Source: Phycisphaerales bacterium
GTDB taxonomy: Bacteria > Planctomycetota > Phycisphaerae > Phycisphaerales > UBA1924
Direction: 5' to 3'
NCBI GenBank assembly: GCA_020846975.1
Contig: JADLCX010000060.1
Coordinates: forward strand, 1-64,000
Length of the DNA stretch: 64,000 nucleotides
The translations under genes were made by a program, and so were the position numbers. The notes beneath the pieces are model-generated. The model saw only the letters and a program-made list of their open reading frames with translations. It searched no databases and had not been told where the DNA came from. Numbering within the stretch: position 1 is the stretch's first letter; the number at the start of each line of letters is the position of its first letter. Below are positions 1 through 9,217 of this stretch, in pieces.

Positions 1-11
1 GACTTCATTGA

Positions 12-70
12 GCGGCTCCTTCAAGAGGGGTGTCCGGCCGTTGAAGCCGGCCGGACACCCTTGGAGCCGC
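12..70 (-). terminator. long two-tier hairpin downstream of the sugar dehydrogenase-like gene
   Basis: An inner perfect 12-bp stem (28-39 with 49-60, loop 40-48) is enclosed by an outer perfect 8-bp stem (12-19 with 63-70). It lies about 27 bases past the stop codon of the minus-strand gene. There is no clear U-run, so it may end transcription, protect the 3' end, or be a genomic palindromic repeat. Confidence 0.55.
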
Positions 71-96
71 CATCCTCCGCCCTCACGCGGGGCGGT

Positions 97-1002
97 TCAA
101 CTTCCCACTACCAGGGGGACACCCTCGAGATCAAGAATCGGAAACGTGAACATCGACGCCGGACCGCAGTTGGATCGGAACTGATTGCCCTCCCAGCACG
201 GCCACCCATAGTTCTCGCCGCCGGTGGAGTTCGCGGGCTGCCGGTTGACCTCCTCTCGCAAGCCTCCTCCCACATCGGCGATCCACAGATCGCCGGTCAA
301 TCGATCGAACGAACATCGGTACGCGTTGCGGATGCCGGTGGCCCAGATCTCGTCGAGCCCCGGGTGCAGGCCGGCGAACGGGTTGCCCGGCGGGATCGCG
401 TAGTTTCGCGCGGCATCGTCCGGGAAGTCGTCCCCGCGAACATCCAGCCGGAAGAACTTCCCCGTCCACGTCGTGACGGACTGCGGCGAGCCGTTGGTGT
501 CCTGCCACAGATCACCCCCCGAGAGATACAGGTACCCGTCCTTGCCGAAATCGATCCATCCGCCGGTGTGCTGCGAGACGCCCGGGCGCTGCAAGAGCAC
601 CAGCCGCGATGTCGGGTCGGCGAGAGCGGGGTCCGTGGCCGACATCTGGTAGCGAGCAAGAACCACGCGGCCCAGCGGCGCGGAGTGGAAAATGTAGAAG
701 TACCGATTGGTCGTGTACTCAGGATCGAAGCACAAGCCCGTAGCCCCGTTCGCGGAGTTGCCTACAGCCGCCGTGGCGTCGAGGCACGCGGTCGGCGCCA
801 GCGCGCCGTTCTCGATCACGCGGACCATGCCCGACAGCGTGAGCACAAACAGACGCGCTCGATCGCCCGGTGGATACGCCACCGCGCTCGCGTTGGTCAA
901 CGCGGCGACCTGCTGCGGCGGACCGAATCCCTGCCCATCCGCCGCCGCGGCCGTCGCAAGCGAGATTCCGGCGGCCAGCACGGCGCCCGCGTGCCTGAAC
1001 AT
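97..1002 (-). CDS. secreted PQQ-dependent sugar dehydrogenase-like protein, C-terminally short
   Basis: This is a 301-residue member of the glucose/sorbosone dehydrogenase beta-propeller family, which oxidises sugars with PQQ in the periplasm. A signal peptide (MFRHAGAVLAAG... to about residue 23) is followed by family landmarks: HTGGWIDFGKDGYLYLSGGD, the DEIWATGIRNAYR segment (usually GLRNPWR) and a GENYGWPCWEG motif near the end. The start at 1002 is chosen because GGAG lies 8 bases upstream and the signal peptide begins there; ATGs at 1017 and 1023 are alternatives. Family members continue with an SxTGGYVYRG-like strand and final blades. Here the frame stops soon after FPILDLEG, and no other frame downstream restores the missing part. 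It may therefore be a truncated, possibly inactive copy. It stands alone, divergent from tkt. Confidence 0.75.
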   Translation of the reverse strand: MFRHAGAVLAAGISLATAAAADGQGFGPPQQVAALTNASAVAYPPGDRARLFVLTLSGMVRVIENGALAPTACLDATAAVGNSANGATGLCFDPEYTTNRYFYIFHSAPLGRVVLARYQMSATDPALADPTSRLVLLQRPGVSQHTGGWIDFGKDGYLYLSGGDLWQDTNGSPQSVTTWTGKFFRLDVRGDDFPDDAARNYAIPPGNPFAGLHPGLDEIWATGIRNAYRCSFDRLTGDLWIADVGGGLREEVNRQPANSTGGENYGWPCWEGNQFRSNCGPASMFTFPILDLEGVPLVVGS

Positions 1003-1351
1003 GATCGGGATCTCCATGGCCAAATGGTGCTCGGGAAGGAGGCGAGACTCGGCTCGCTCACCCCAGCAACCGATACGCAGCCGTGGCGACCAGGCTGCGC
1101 AACCTCCAAAAGGCCGCGCTCACAGCAAAGTACATGCCAAATCCCAAAAAGATCGACTTGACCACCGCAGGGCCACGCGCCGGGGCCTATCGTCCGTCTC
1201 GCCGCTTTGTTTGCGCGGTCGAGCGGGGGCGGGGGTCGCTCGCTGGGTGGGGGGAGCCATCCCGGTTGCTTTTCGCCGGGCCGATCCGTGGGTTCGCGCT
1301 CGCCGCGCCGCCTCTCGAATCGGCTTTCAAGTCAGGAAGGACGCACCGCCC
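1003..1351. other. divergent intergenic region between the sugar dehydrogenase-like gene and tkt
   Basis: No convincing gene lies in these 349 bases. On the minus strand there is a sigma-54-like element (1124-1139). For tkt, a purine-rich GGAAGG at about 1335-1340 can serve as ribosome binding site. I see no clear sigma-70 promoter for tkt. Confidence 0.6.
1124..1139 (-). promoter_or_regulatory. sigma-54 (RpoN)-type -24/-12 promoter
   Basis: Read on the minus strand the site is TGGCATGTACTTTGCT. It fits the consensus TGGCAYRNNNNTTGCW at every constrained position, with GG and GC correctly spaced. It points toward the gene starting at 1002 and would give a leader of about 110 bases. No activator gene is visible nearby. 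Confidence 0.45.
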
Positions 1352-3322
1352 ATGTCATACGAAGCCGCCGTTCACGCTCAGGCAATCGAACTCGACAAGA
1401 TGAGTCTGGAAATGACGGCCGCGGCCGGCGCTGGCCACCCAAGCACCTGCATGAGCATCGGGCACATCGTCACCGTGCTCATGTTCAGCGCGATGCGCTA
1501 CGACCCCGACTACCCGGACTACCCGACCAGCGATCGCCTCGTGCTGAGCGAGGGCCACGCGGTCCCGATCGTGTACGCCGCGGCGGCGAAACTCGGCATC
1601 AAGATCGGCAAGGACCCCGAGAACCGCCGCGCCCTCAAGGTCGAGGACCTCAAGACCCTGCGCGAGTGGAAGAGCGAACTCGACGGTCACCCCAACCCGA
1701 TGGAAGGCTTCCCCTTCTTCGACGCGGCGACCGGCTCGCTCGGCCAGGGCCTCAGCGTCGCGGCCGGCCTCGGCGAGGCGGCCCGGATCGACGGCCTCGA
1801 CCGGCGAATCTTCTGCATCATCGGCGACGGCGAGAGCCGCGAAGGCCAGATCAGCGAGGCCCTCGACTTCGTGATGGACCGCAAACTCACCAACGTGCTC
1901 CCGATCTTCAACTGCAACGAGTTCGGCCAGGCCGACCGCGTGAGCGCGCAGCAGAGCGCGGACCGCATCAAGGCCAAACTCGAGGCCTACGGCTTCGACG
2001 TGCGCACCATCGACGGTCACGCGCCCAAGCAGATCAAGGAGGTCATGGACGAGTTCGCCAAGCGCTCCGGCGATGAGGGCGGCAAGTGCATGGCCGTCGT
2101 CGCCAAGACCGTCAAGGGTTGGGGTTGCCCGAGCATGCACGGCGGCGGCTGGCACGGCAAGCCCGCCGAGGGCGACGCCCTCAAGCGCGCCCTCGCCGAG
2201 CTCGACGAGCGCCGCGTCGAACTGACCAGCTCGCTGGTCTCCAGCGACCAGTTCATGATCCAGCCGCCGCAGGAAATGCCCGACGTCACGCCCAAGACCG
2301 GCGAGATGCCGGGTTTCGGCCAGATGATGAAGAAACTGGATATGGAGAGCGTCGTGCACTCCGGCAAGATGGCCAACCGCCGCGCCTACGGCATCGCCCT
2401 CCGCGCCCTCGGGCAGGTCAACGACCGCGTCGTCGTCCTCGACGCCGATGTCAGCAACTCCACCTTCGCCGAGATGTTCCGCAAGGATTCGGCCCTCGCC
2501 GACCGCTTCGTCGAGTGCAAGATCGCCGAGCAGAACATGTTCAGCGTCGCCGCGGGCATGAGCGCGGCCGGCAAGATCCCGTTCTGCTCGACCTTCGCCA
2601 AGTTCGTCACCCGCGCCTACGACCAGATCGAGATGGCGATCAACTCCGGCGCCAACCTCAAGATCGTCGGCTCCCACGCCGGCATCAGCCTCGCCAGCGA
2701 CGGCCCCAGCCAGATGAGCCTCCCCGATGTCGCCTGGTTCCGCGCCTTCTCCGCCATGCGCGACCACCGCGGCAACCCCGGCTGCTACATCCTCCAGCCC
2801 TCCGACGCCTACGCCGCCTACGCCCTCACCGCCGTCATGGCCGAGTATGAAGGCTGCTGCTACATGCGCACGCTCCGCCCCGACACCGAGTTCCTCTACA
2901 ACGACGAGTCGGTCTTCAACCTCGGCGGCTTCGAGGTCCTCAACGAGGGCCGCGACGTCCTCCTCGTCGCCGCCGGGTACATGGTCCACGAGGCCAACAA
3001 GGCCCTCGACCTGCTCGACAAGGCCGGCATCAGCGCCTCGCTGGTCGACGCCTACTCCATCCCCTTCGACACCGACAAGATGCTCGACCTCGCCAACGCC
3101 AACGGCGGCTACGTCATCACCATCGAGGACAACTACGGCGGCGGACTCGGCGGCGCCATGGCCGACGCCTTCACCGACTCCGGCGACGCCTTCACGCTCC
3201 ACCAGATGTACGTCAAGCGCATCCCCAAGAGCGCCAAGACCCCGGCCGAGATGCTCAAGATGTGCAACCTCACCGCCCAGGACATCGTCCAGGCGGCCAT
3301 GAAGATGCTCCAGGTCGCCTGA
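1352..3322 (+). CDS. tkt: transketolase
   Basis: This is a 656-residue ThDP enzyme that moves two-carbon ketol units between sugar phosphates in the non-oxidative pentose phosphate pathway; its length is normal for the family. The N-terminal ThDP domain shows AGAGHP (residues 25-30), DRLVLSEGHA (61-70) and the cofactor motif GDGESREGQ (158-166), followed by the metal-ligating Asn region near 187. The pyrimidine-binding half starts around residue 335 and holds ECKIAEQNMFSVAAGM with its glutamate, then FAKFVTRAYDQI. The reading frame is open far upstream, but ATG 1352 starts the conserved protein and has GGAAGG about 11 bases before it. It is monocistronic or cotranscribed with the DUF2254 gene downstream. 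Confidence 0.93.
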   Translation: MSYEAAVHAQAIELDKMSLEMTAAAGAGHPSTCMSIGHIVTVLMFSAMRYDPDYPDYPTSDRLVLSEGHAVPIVYAAAAKLGIKIGKDPENRRALKVEDLKTLREWKSELDGHPNPMEGFPFFDAATGSLGQGLSVAAGLGEAARIDGLDRRIFCIIGDGESREGQISEALDFVMDRKLTNVLPIFNCNEFGQADRVSAQQSADRIKAKLEAYGFDVRTIDGHAPKQIKEVMDEFAKRSGDEGGKCMAVVAKTVKGWGCPSMHGGGWHGKPAEGDALKRALAELDERRVELTSSLVSSDQFMIQPPQEMPDVTPKTGEMPGFGQMMKKLDMESVVHSGKMANRRAYGIALRALGQVNDRVVVLDADVSNSTFAEMFRKDSALADRFVECKIAEQNMFSVAAGMSAAGKIPFCSTFAKFVTRAYDQIEMAINSGANLKIVGSHAGISLASDGPSQMSLPDVAWFRAFSAMRDHRGNPGCYILQPSDAYAAYALTAVMAEYEGCCYMRTLRPDTEFLYNDESVFNLGGFEVLNEGRDVLLVAAGYMVHEANKALDLLDKAGISASLVDAYSIPFDTDKMLDLANANGGYVITIEDNYGGGLGGAMADAFTDSGDAFTLHQMYVKRIPKSAKTPAEMLKMCNLTAQDIVQAAMKMLQVA

Positions 3323-3331
3323 GCGGACGAC

Positions 3332-3360
3332 CTTCGCGGCACCACGCCGTTCTGTTATCA
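3332..3360 (+). promoter_or_regulatory. possible sigma-70 promoter for the DUF2254 gene
   Basis: TTCGCG (3332-3337) and TATCAT (3355-3360, five of six consensus bases) are separated by 17 bases. They lie in the gap after tkt, 49 bases before the GTG start. A perfect 8-bp stem (3370-3377 with 3383-3390) follows in the leader. Confidence 0.35.
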
Positions 3361-3408
3361 TCCTCCCGCCGCGGCGACCTCCTCGCCGCGCCGGGAGCGC
3401 CCTCGGCC

Positions 3409-4857
3409 GTGCTGCACCGCCTCAGATTCCGGCTCGAAAACATCCGCAACAGCTACTGGTTCCTCCCCGGACTGCTGCTCCTGGCGGCGGCCATCGTCGC
3501 ACGCATCTCCTACCACATCGATCGCGCCCTCAACTCCGGCAGCCTCGACGAGCGCTGGTGGATGCCCGACATCAAGGCCGGCCCCGCCCAGGCCGTCCTC
3601 GCGTCCATCGCCGGTGCGTCGGTCTCCCTCGCCAGCCTCGTCTTCTCCATCACCCTCGTCGTCCTCACGCTCACCGCCGGTCAGTACGGCTCGCGCATCC
3701 TGCGCCGGTTCATGACCGACCGCATCACCCAGTTCGTGCTGGGCCTCTACACCGCCACGTTCGTCTACTGCCTGCTCGTCCTCCTGAGCATCCACAGGGT
3801 CGATGACGCCGCGTTCGCGCCCCGCACCGGCGTCGCCGGCGCCATCCTCCTCGCCGTGCTCGATATCGGCGTCCTCACCTTCTTCATCCACCACATCAGC
3901 CTCTCCATCCAGGCTTCCAACATGGTCGACAGCGTGGCCCGCGATCTCGACGCCGCGATCCGCGACATGTTCCCCGACGAACTCTCCGACACGGCGGAAG
4001 AGCCGCCCGCGCCCGCGCAGCCGCCGCCCGCCGACTTCGACGACAGGCTCGTCCGCGTCTTCCCGGAAAGCCCCTCCTACATCCGCAACACCGACTTCCA
4101 TGGCCTCGTCCGCGCCGCCTCCGAACTCGACCTGGTCGTGCGCATCCCGCGAGTCGGCGAGTTTGTCGGTCCCGTGCCGCTCATGGAGGTCTACCCCGCC
4201 GACCGTGTCGATCAGCCCGCGCGGGCCAGGCTCCGCGACTGCATGATCCTCGGCCCCACCCGCACCCCCGTCCAGGACATCGAGTACTGCGTCGATCGTC
4301 TCGTCGAGATCGCCGCACGCGCCCTCTCCCCCGCCATCAACGACCCGTTCACCGCCGTCACCTGCATCCACCACCTCGGCGCCGCCGCGGCCAAGCTCGC
4401 CGGCCGTTCCGAGCCGCCGCGGTTCCACGCCGACGATGCCGGACGCACCCGCGTCATCACCGACACGCTCACGTTTCAGGAAGTGCTCTCCCACGGCTAC
4501 GACCCGATCCGCCAGTACGGCGCGGGCCAGATCATCGTCACCAAACACCTCTTCCTGTCGCTCTCGGCCGTCGCGCTCAGCACCCACGACCCGGTCCGCC
4601 TGCGCGCCGTCCGCGCCCTCATGGACCGTGTCTGGCTCACATGCCGACGCGATCAGAGCGAAGACCCGCAGCTCCCCGTCATCAAGAGCGCCCACGCCCG
4701 CGCCATGGCGGTCGTCCCCGTGCCCGAAACCGAGTCCGAAGAGGCCCGAGAGGGAGAGGTCGCGCCCGCGCCCCCGCGGGCGTCGAACTCCCCGGCCGAT
4801 TCGGCTGCCACTTCGGCAGACCGCCCGAGCGTTCGGTCATCCCCCCGATCCGCCTAG
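3409..4857 (+). CDS. DUF2254 family inner-membrane protein
   Basis: The predicted protein has about 482 residues. Four hydrophobic segments lie in the first 200: around [20 protein letters not shown], then [40 protein letters not shown] and [16 protein letters not shown] soluble domain with the family's conserved [17 protein letters not shown] motif follows. The C-terminal 60 residues are Pro/Ala/Ser-rich and look disordered. The function of the family is unknown; structural resemblance to small channels has been suggested, but nothing here settles it. GTG 3409 is preferred because upstream codons overlap tkt and GGGAG lies about 11 bases before it; the exact start is uncertain. Confidence 0.82.
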   Translation: MLHRLRFRLENIRNSYWFLPGLLLLAAAIVARISYHIDRALNSGSLDERWWMPDIKAGPAQAVLASIAGASVSLASLVFSITLVVLTLTAGQYGSRILRRFMTDRITQFVLGLYTATFVYCLLVLLSIHRVDDAAFAPRTGVAGAILLAVLDIGVLTFFIHHISLSIQASNMVDSVARDLDAAIRDMFPDELSDTAEEPPAPAQPPPADFDDRLVRVFPESPSYIRNTDFHGLVRAASELDLVVRIPRVGEFVGPVPLMEVYPADRVDQPARARLRDCMILGPTRTPVQDIEYCVDRLVEIAARALSPAINDPFTAVTCIHHLGAAAAKLAGRSEPPRFHADDAGRTRVITDTLTFQEVLSHGYDPIRQYGAGQIIVTKHLFLSLSAVALSTHDPVRLRAVRALMDRVWLTCRRDQSEDPQLPVIKSAHARAMAVVPVPETESEEAREGEVAPAPPRASNSPADSAATSADRPSVRSSPRSA

Positions 4858-4965
4858 GTCAGAAACGCCCGAAAACGCCCGCACGCAACCCTTTTCAACG
4901 CAACGCCAGGCTGGCGCGCGGGTTGCATACCTCTGTGCGGAGCGGTTTCCGCTCGGAGGTTGGCC

Positions 4966-7752
4966 ATGCGGATGGATCGATTCACAACAATGGCCCAGCA
5001 GGCCCTGGCCGATGCCCAGTCCGACGCCGCCGCGCGCGGTAACCCCGAAGTCACCGGCCTGCACATCCTCGGCGCTCTGCTCAGGGAAAAGGGCGGCGCG
5101 GCGTGGTCGATCCTTGAAAAGGCCGGGGGCGGCGGCGGGGGGGGAGCGGCACGAATCGCGCAGATCGTCGAGGGCGAACTCAAGCGCTTGCCCACCGCCT
5201 CCAGCGGGACCGCGAGCGCGGGGCGGACCCTCGTCGAACTGCTCGGCAAGGCCGAGGCCGAGGCCCGCCGAATGAGCGATGCGTACGTCTCGACCGAGCA
5301 CCTCCTGCTCGCGATCGCCGACACCTCCGGTCCGGGCACCGGTGCAGACATCCTCAAGACCGTCGGCGGCATCGACCGCAAGCGGCTCGAACTGGCCGTC
5401 AAGCAGATCCGCGAATCCAGCGGCGTGCAGAACGTCAACGACCAGAACGCCGAAACCCAGTACGAGGCCCTCAAGAAGTACTCGATCGACCTCACCGAGA
5501 AGGCCCAGCAGGGCAAGCTCGACCCGGTCATCGGGCGCGACGAGGAGATCCGCCGCTGCCTCCAGGTCCTCAGCCGCCGAACCAAGAATAACCCCGTGCT
5601 CATCGGTGAACCAGGCGTCGGCAAGACCGCCATCGCCGAGGGCATCGCCCAGCGCATCGTCGATGGCGACTGCCCCGAGTCGATGCGCAACCTCCGCATC
5701 GTCGCGCTCGATGTCGGCCAGTTGCTCGCCGGCGCCAAGTACCGCGGCGAGTTCGAGGAACGGCTCAAGGCCGTTCTCCGCGAGGTCCAGGCCAGCAAGG
5801 GCCAGATCGTCCTGTTCATCGACGAACTCCACACCATCGTCGGCGCGGGCGCCGCCGAGGGCGCCGTCAGCGCCGGCAACCTCCTCAAGCCCGCCCTCTC
5901 CCGCGGCGAACTGCGATGCATCGGCGCCACCACGCTCGATGAGTACCGCAAGCACATCGAGAAGGATGCCGCCTTCGAGCGGCGCTTCCAGCCCGTCTAC
6001 GTCGACCAGCCCACCGTCGAGGAGACCGTCGCCATCCTCCGCGGCCTGAAACCCCGCTACGAGGCCCACCACGGCGTCAAGATCCTCGATGGCGCGATCC
6101 TCGCCGCCGCGAGCCTCAGCAACCGCTACATCACCGAGCGGTTCCTGCCCGACAAGGCGATCGACCTCATCGACGAGGCCGCCAGCCGCCTCCGCATGGA
6201 GAACGACTCCATGCCCACCGAACTCGACGAGCTCCGCCGACGCATCTTGCAACTCGAAATCGAGCGCGAGGCCCTCAAGATCGAGGGCAAGGAGAAGGCC
6301 AAGGCCGACGGGACACGCCGCGAGCTCGACCGCATCGAGCGCGAACTCGGCGAACTCCAGGAGCAGAACCGTGCCCTCACCGCCCGCTGGGAGGCCGAGA
6401 AGAAGGACCTCGACGCCGTCAAGACCGTCAAGGGCCAGATCGACCACAAGCGCACCCAACTCGAGCAGGCCCAGCGCCGAGGCGACCTCGAAACCGCCGC
6501 TCGCATCCAGTACGGCGAGATCCGCGAACTCGAAAAGCGCCTCGCCGATGCCGAGCGAGACCTCGCCGATCGCAACGCCGCGGGCGATGCGCTCGTGAAG
6601 GAGGAAGTCGATGCCGAGGCCATCGCCGAGGTCGTCGGCAAGTGGACCGGTATCCCCGTCAGCCGCCTTGTCGAGGGCGAGCGCGAGAAACTCCTGCGCA
6701 TGGAGCAGGAACTCACCCGACGCGTCGTCGGCCAGGACGAGGCGCTCAAGGCCGTCGCCAACGCCGTCCGCCGCGCCCGATCGGGGCTCGGCGATCCCAA
6801 CCGCCCGATCGGCTCGTTCCTGTTCCTCGGCCCGACCGGTGTCGGCAAGACCGAGACCTGCAAGGCCCTCGCCGAGTTCCTCTTCGACACCGAAGAGGCC
6901 ATGATCCGCATCGACATGTCCGAGTACATGGAGAAGCACGCCGTCAGCCGACTGATCGGCGCGCCCCCGGGCTACGTCGGCTACGAGGAAGGCGGCGCGC
7001 TCACCGAGGCCGTCCGCCGCCGGCCCTACGCCGTCCTCCTCCTCGACGAGATCGAGAAGGCCCACCCCGACGTCTTCAACGTCCTGCTCCAGGTCCTCGA
7101 CGATGGCCGCCTCACCGACGGCCAGGGCCGCACCGTCGATTTCAAGAACACCATCGTCGTGATGACCAGCAACTTCGGAAGTTCCATGATCCAGGAACTC
7201 ACCTCCCAGAACGCCGAAGACTGGGAGATCGAGGCCGCCGTCCGCGACCTGCTCCGCCGCGGCCCCGCCGGCGCGGCCATGGCCGAGATCGGCAAGGCCG
7301 CGGGCATGAGCCCCAAGGTCACCGAGGCGATCATCAAGGCCCAGCACATGATGGGCGGGGCGGGCGGCGCTCCCCTCATGCGCCCGGAACTGCTCAACCG
7401 CATCGACGAAGTCGTCGTCTTCCACCAACTCAAGCGCGAGAACCTGCGCCGCATCGTCGAGATCCAGCTCGGCCGCCTCCGCAAGCGCCTCGCCGAACGC
7501 GAGATCGGCCTCGAACTCACCCGCGAGGCCGAGGACCACCTCGCCGCCGAGGGGTGGGACCCCGCCTTCGGCGCACGCCCCCTCAAGCGCGCGATCCAGC
7601 AGCGCATCGAGAACCCGCTGGCCTCCCGGATCCTCGGCGGCGACTTCGCCGACGGCGGCAAGATCCTGGTCGATTACAAGGGCAAGAGTTTCACCTTCGA
7701 GAACGCCGGCGCGCCCTCCCGGCCGGCGCACGAAAAGGCAGGACGCCGATGA
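4966..7752 (+). CDS. clpB: ATP-dependent chaperone ClpB (Hsp100 disaggregase)
   Basis: This two-AAA-domain disaggregase of 928 residues works with DnaK to extract polypeptides from aggregates. Order: Clp N-domain repeats (1-150, interrupted by a Gly-rich loop near 54-60), AAA1 with GEPGVGKT (214-221) and VLFIDELH, a long coiled-coil middle domain (about 412-531) that identifies ClpB rather than ClpA/C, then AAA2 with GPTGVGKTE (about 623) and [10 protein letters not shown], ending in the D2 small domain. ATG 4966 follows GGAGG by 6 bases. Between the NFGSSMIQE sensor region and the [10 protein letters not shown] motif there are about 25 more residues than usual, an Ala/Gly-rich insertion. A run of eight G lies in the N-domain coding region near 5137-5144. 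A small ORF overlaps its stop. Confidence 0.95.
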   Translation: MRMDRFTTMAQQALADAQSDAAARGNPEVTGLHILGALLREKGGAAWSILEKAGGGGGGGAARIAQIVEGELKRLPTASSGTASAGRTLVELLGKAEAEARRMSDAYVSTEHLLLAIADTSGPGTGADILKTVGGIDRKRLELAVKQIRESSGVQNVNDQNAETQYEALKKYSIDLTEKAQQGKLDPVIGRDEEIRRCLQVLSRRTKNNPVLIGEPGVGKTAIAEGIAQRIVDGDCPESMRNLRIVALDVGQLLAGAKYRGEFEERLKAVLREVQASKGQIVLFIDELHTIVGAGAAEGAVSAGNLLKPALSRGELRCIGATTLDEYRKHIEKDAAFERRFQPVYVDQPTVEETVAILRGLKPRYEAHHGVKILDGAILAAASLSNRYITERFLPDKAIDLIDEAASRLRMENDSMPTELDELRRRILQLEIEREALKIEGKEKAKADGTRRELDRIERELGELQEQNRALTARWEAEKKDLDAVKTVKGQIDHKRTQLEQAQRRGDLETAARIQYGEIRELEKRLADAERDLADRNAAGDALVKEEVDAEAIAEVVGKWTGIPVSRLVEGEREKLLRMEQELTRRVVGQDEALKAVANAVRRARSGLGDPNRPIGSFLFLGPTGVGKTETCKALAEFLFDTEEAMIRIDMSEYMEKHAVSRLIGAPPGYVGYEEGGALTEAVRRRPYAVLLLDEIEKAHPDVFNVLLQVLDDGRLTDGQGRTVDFKNTIVVMTSNFGSSMIQELTSQNAEDWEIEAAVRDLLRRGPAGAAMAEIGKAAGMSPKVTEAIIKAQHMMGGAGGAPLMRPELLNRIDEVVVFHQLKRENLRRIVEIQLGRLRKRLAEREIGLELTREAEDHLAAEGWDPAFGARPLKRAIQQRIENPLASRILGGDFADGGKILVDYKGKSFTFENAGAPSRPAHEKAGRR

Positions 7753-7958
7753 AGACCGCCACCCAAGGGTTCGTGCTCGCCTCGTCCGATCTTGAAGCCC
7801 GGCAGATCGCTCCCGGTCGCACGATCGCGGGCGCCGAGTTCCCGCCGCAACTGCGGTGGTGGCTGACCAGCGGCGGGCTGCTGCGCCAGGGTTCGCGCCC
7901 GCGCCGGCTCGCCGGCGGCGCACCGCCGATCGCCCCCGCCCCGCCCGCCGAGACCTGA
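7749..7958 (+). CDS. small protein translationally coupled to clpB
   Basis: This is an unrecognised 69-residue ORF. Its ATG overlaps the clpB stop in an ATGA junction, the classic arrangement for translational coupling. About 88% of its third codon positions are G or C, as in neighbouring real genes. The sequence has a small hydrophobic/Trp patch (QLRWWLTSGGLL) and a Pro/Ala/Arg-rich C-terminal half that looks disordered. I see no domain, signal peptide or membrane segment. It could be a chance ORF downstream of clpB; the overlap and codon use argue for a gene. Confidence 0.55.
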   Translation: MKTATQGFVLASSDLEARQIAPGRTIAGAEFPPQLRWWLTSGGLLRQGSRPRRLAGGAPPIAPAPPAET

Positions 7959-7989
7959 ACCGCCCCACGCGCCCCGGCGTATCGGAGAC

Positions 7990-9096
7990 ATGCCCGACAG
8001 CACGCCAACGCGCGGCGACCCGTCCGCGCCAACCAGAGCTCGGCGCGACCGGGCCCGCCGCAAGAGAGCCTCTCGCCGCTGGCCCCTGCTCGCAGGCCTC
8101 GCGTGGTTCGCCGTCATCGCCGCGGCCGGGCTCACCGCCTGTGCGTGGCTCTGGAACGACAACCTCACCGATGTCCCCAACACCCTCCTCGCGGTCCACT
8201 ACGCGGTGTTCATGGCCGTGACATTCGTGTTCCACGCCGGCCTTGCGATGCTCCCGGTCATTGCTTTCGCCGCGCTCACGCATCGAGCCAAACTCGCCCT
8301 CGCCGCGCTCGCGCTCTTCGGCCTCGCATCCGGGCCCGAACTCGCCGCCCTCGCCTCCCGCGGCGCGCCCTCCACCGACCGCGCCGGAACGATCGCCGTC
8401 ATGTCCGTCAACCTGATGTACGGCCGCCACGACCCCGCCCGGCTCGCGGCGGTCATCAGGACCCACAGCCCCGATGTCATCGTCTTTCAGGAGTGGACCA
8501 CGGGCGCGGCCGGTCTGCACAAGGCCGACCTGCTCGTCGAATTCCCGTACGCGGTCGAATCCGTCCGCGACGACGCCTTCGGCCAGGCCGTCGTCTCCCG
8601 CCGGCCGTTCCTCCGCGATCCCATCATCTACCCACCCCTGGCCCGCGGCGTTACCGAGCCGCAGATCACGATCGAGATCGAGCACGACGGCAAGCCGCTG
8701 CGGATCACCGACATCCACACGGCCCCACCGGTCCGTCCCAGTTACCTGGCCCATCAGCGATTGCTCGCCTCGGAACTCGCCCTCTGGTGCGACAGGCCCG
8801 ATGGGCCGCACGTTCTTGCCGGCGACTTCAACGCGGTGACGCGCGCGCCCACCGTGAGGGTCTTCACCCGCGCGGGCTACATCGATTCGCTCGACGCCGT
8901 GGGCGGGTTGGCGGGCTCATGGCGCGGCGCTACCTGGCCGCGCACCGGCAATCTCCGCCACGCACCCGGCATCCGCCTCGACCACATCCTCCACGCCCCC
9001 ACACTCGTCTGCACCGAGGCGACCGTCTGCGAAGACATCGGCTCCGACCACGCGCCCATCATCGCGCGCCTGCGCTGGCGCGACGGCGCCCGATAG
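7990..9096 (+). CDS. membrane-anchored endonuclease/exonuclease/phosphatase (EEP) family protein
   Basis: The protein has 368 residues: a basic N-terminus, two or three membrane segments (about 31-55, 68-96 and 102-115), then an EEP domain from about residue 134. The metal-dependent phosphodiesterase motifs are present: VNLMYGRH (Asn), FQEWTTG (Glu), DIHTAPP, GDFNAVTRAPT (about 277), LDHILHA and SDHAPIIARL (C-terminal Asp-His pair). The family includes DNases, sphingomyelinases and phosphoinositide phosphatases that hydrolyse phosphodiester or phosphomonoester bonds. The substrate here is unknown, and topology places the domain on one side of the membrane. It starts 31 bases after the small clpB-coupled ORF, so cotranscription is possible. 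A distant relative occurs at 12503-13612. Confidence 0.82.
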   Translation: MPDSTPTRGDPSAPTRARRDRARRKRASRRWPLLAGLAWFAVIAAAGLTACAWLWNDNLTDVPNTLLAVHYAVFMAVTFVFHAGLAMLPVIAFAALTHRAKLALAALALFGLASGPELAALASRGAPSTDRAGTIAVMSVNLMYGRHDPARLAAVIRTHSPDVIVFQEWTTGAAGLHKADLLVEFPYAVESVRDDAFGQAVVSRRPFLRDPIIYPPLARGVTEPQITIEIEHDGKPLRITDIHTAPPVRPSYLAHQRLLASELALWCDRPDGPHVLAGDFNAVTRAPTVRVFTRAGYIDSLDAVGGLAGSWRGATWPRTGNLRHAPGIRLDHILHAPTLVCTEATVCEDIGSDHAPIIARLRWRDGAR

Positions 9097-9217
9097 CCGC
9101 GGCCCGGACTCTCTCGGTCGTCGGGCTGACTCTGAGGTCAGCAACTTCGACGATCTTCGGTACGATCGCCGTGTTTCACTGGTTTTCGGCGTGCTCTCGA
9201 TCCACACTGAACCAGCC

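Noticed and set aside
1355..3361. 668-residue open frame antisense to transketolase
   Set aside because: It mirrors the tkt codons in a high-GC gene, has Val/Gly/Glu/Asp-rich shadow composition and no domain or start signal.
4837..8811. 1324-residue open frame antisense to clpB and its neighbours
   Set aside because: The length is due to GC3-biased sense codons; composition is Leu/Gly/Ala/Asp-rich and it matches no family.
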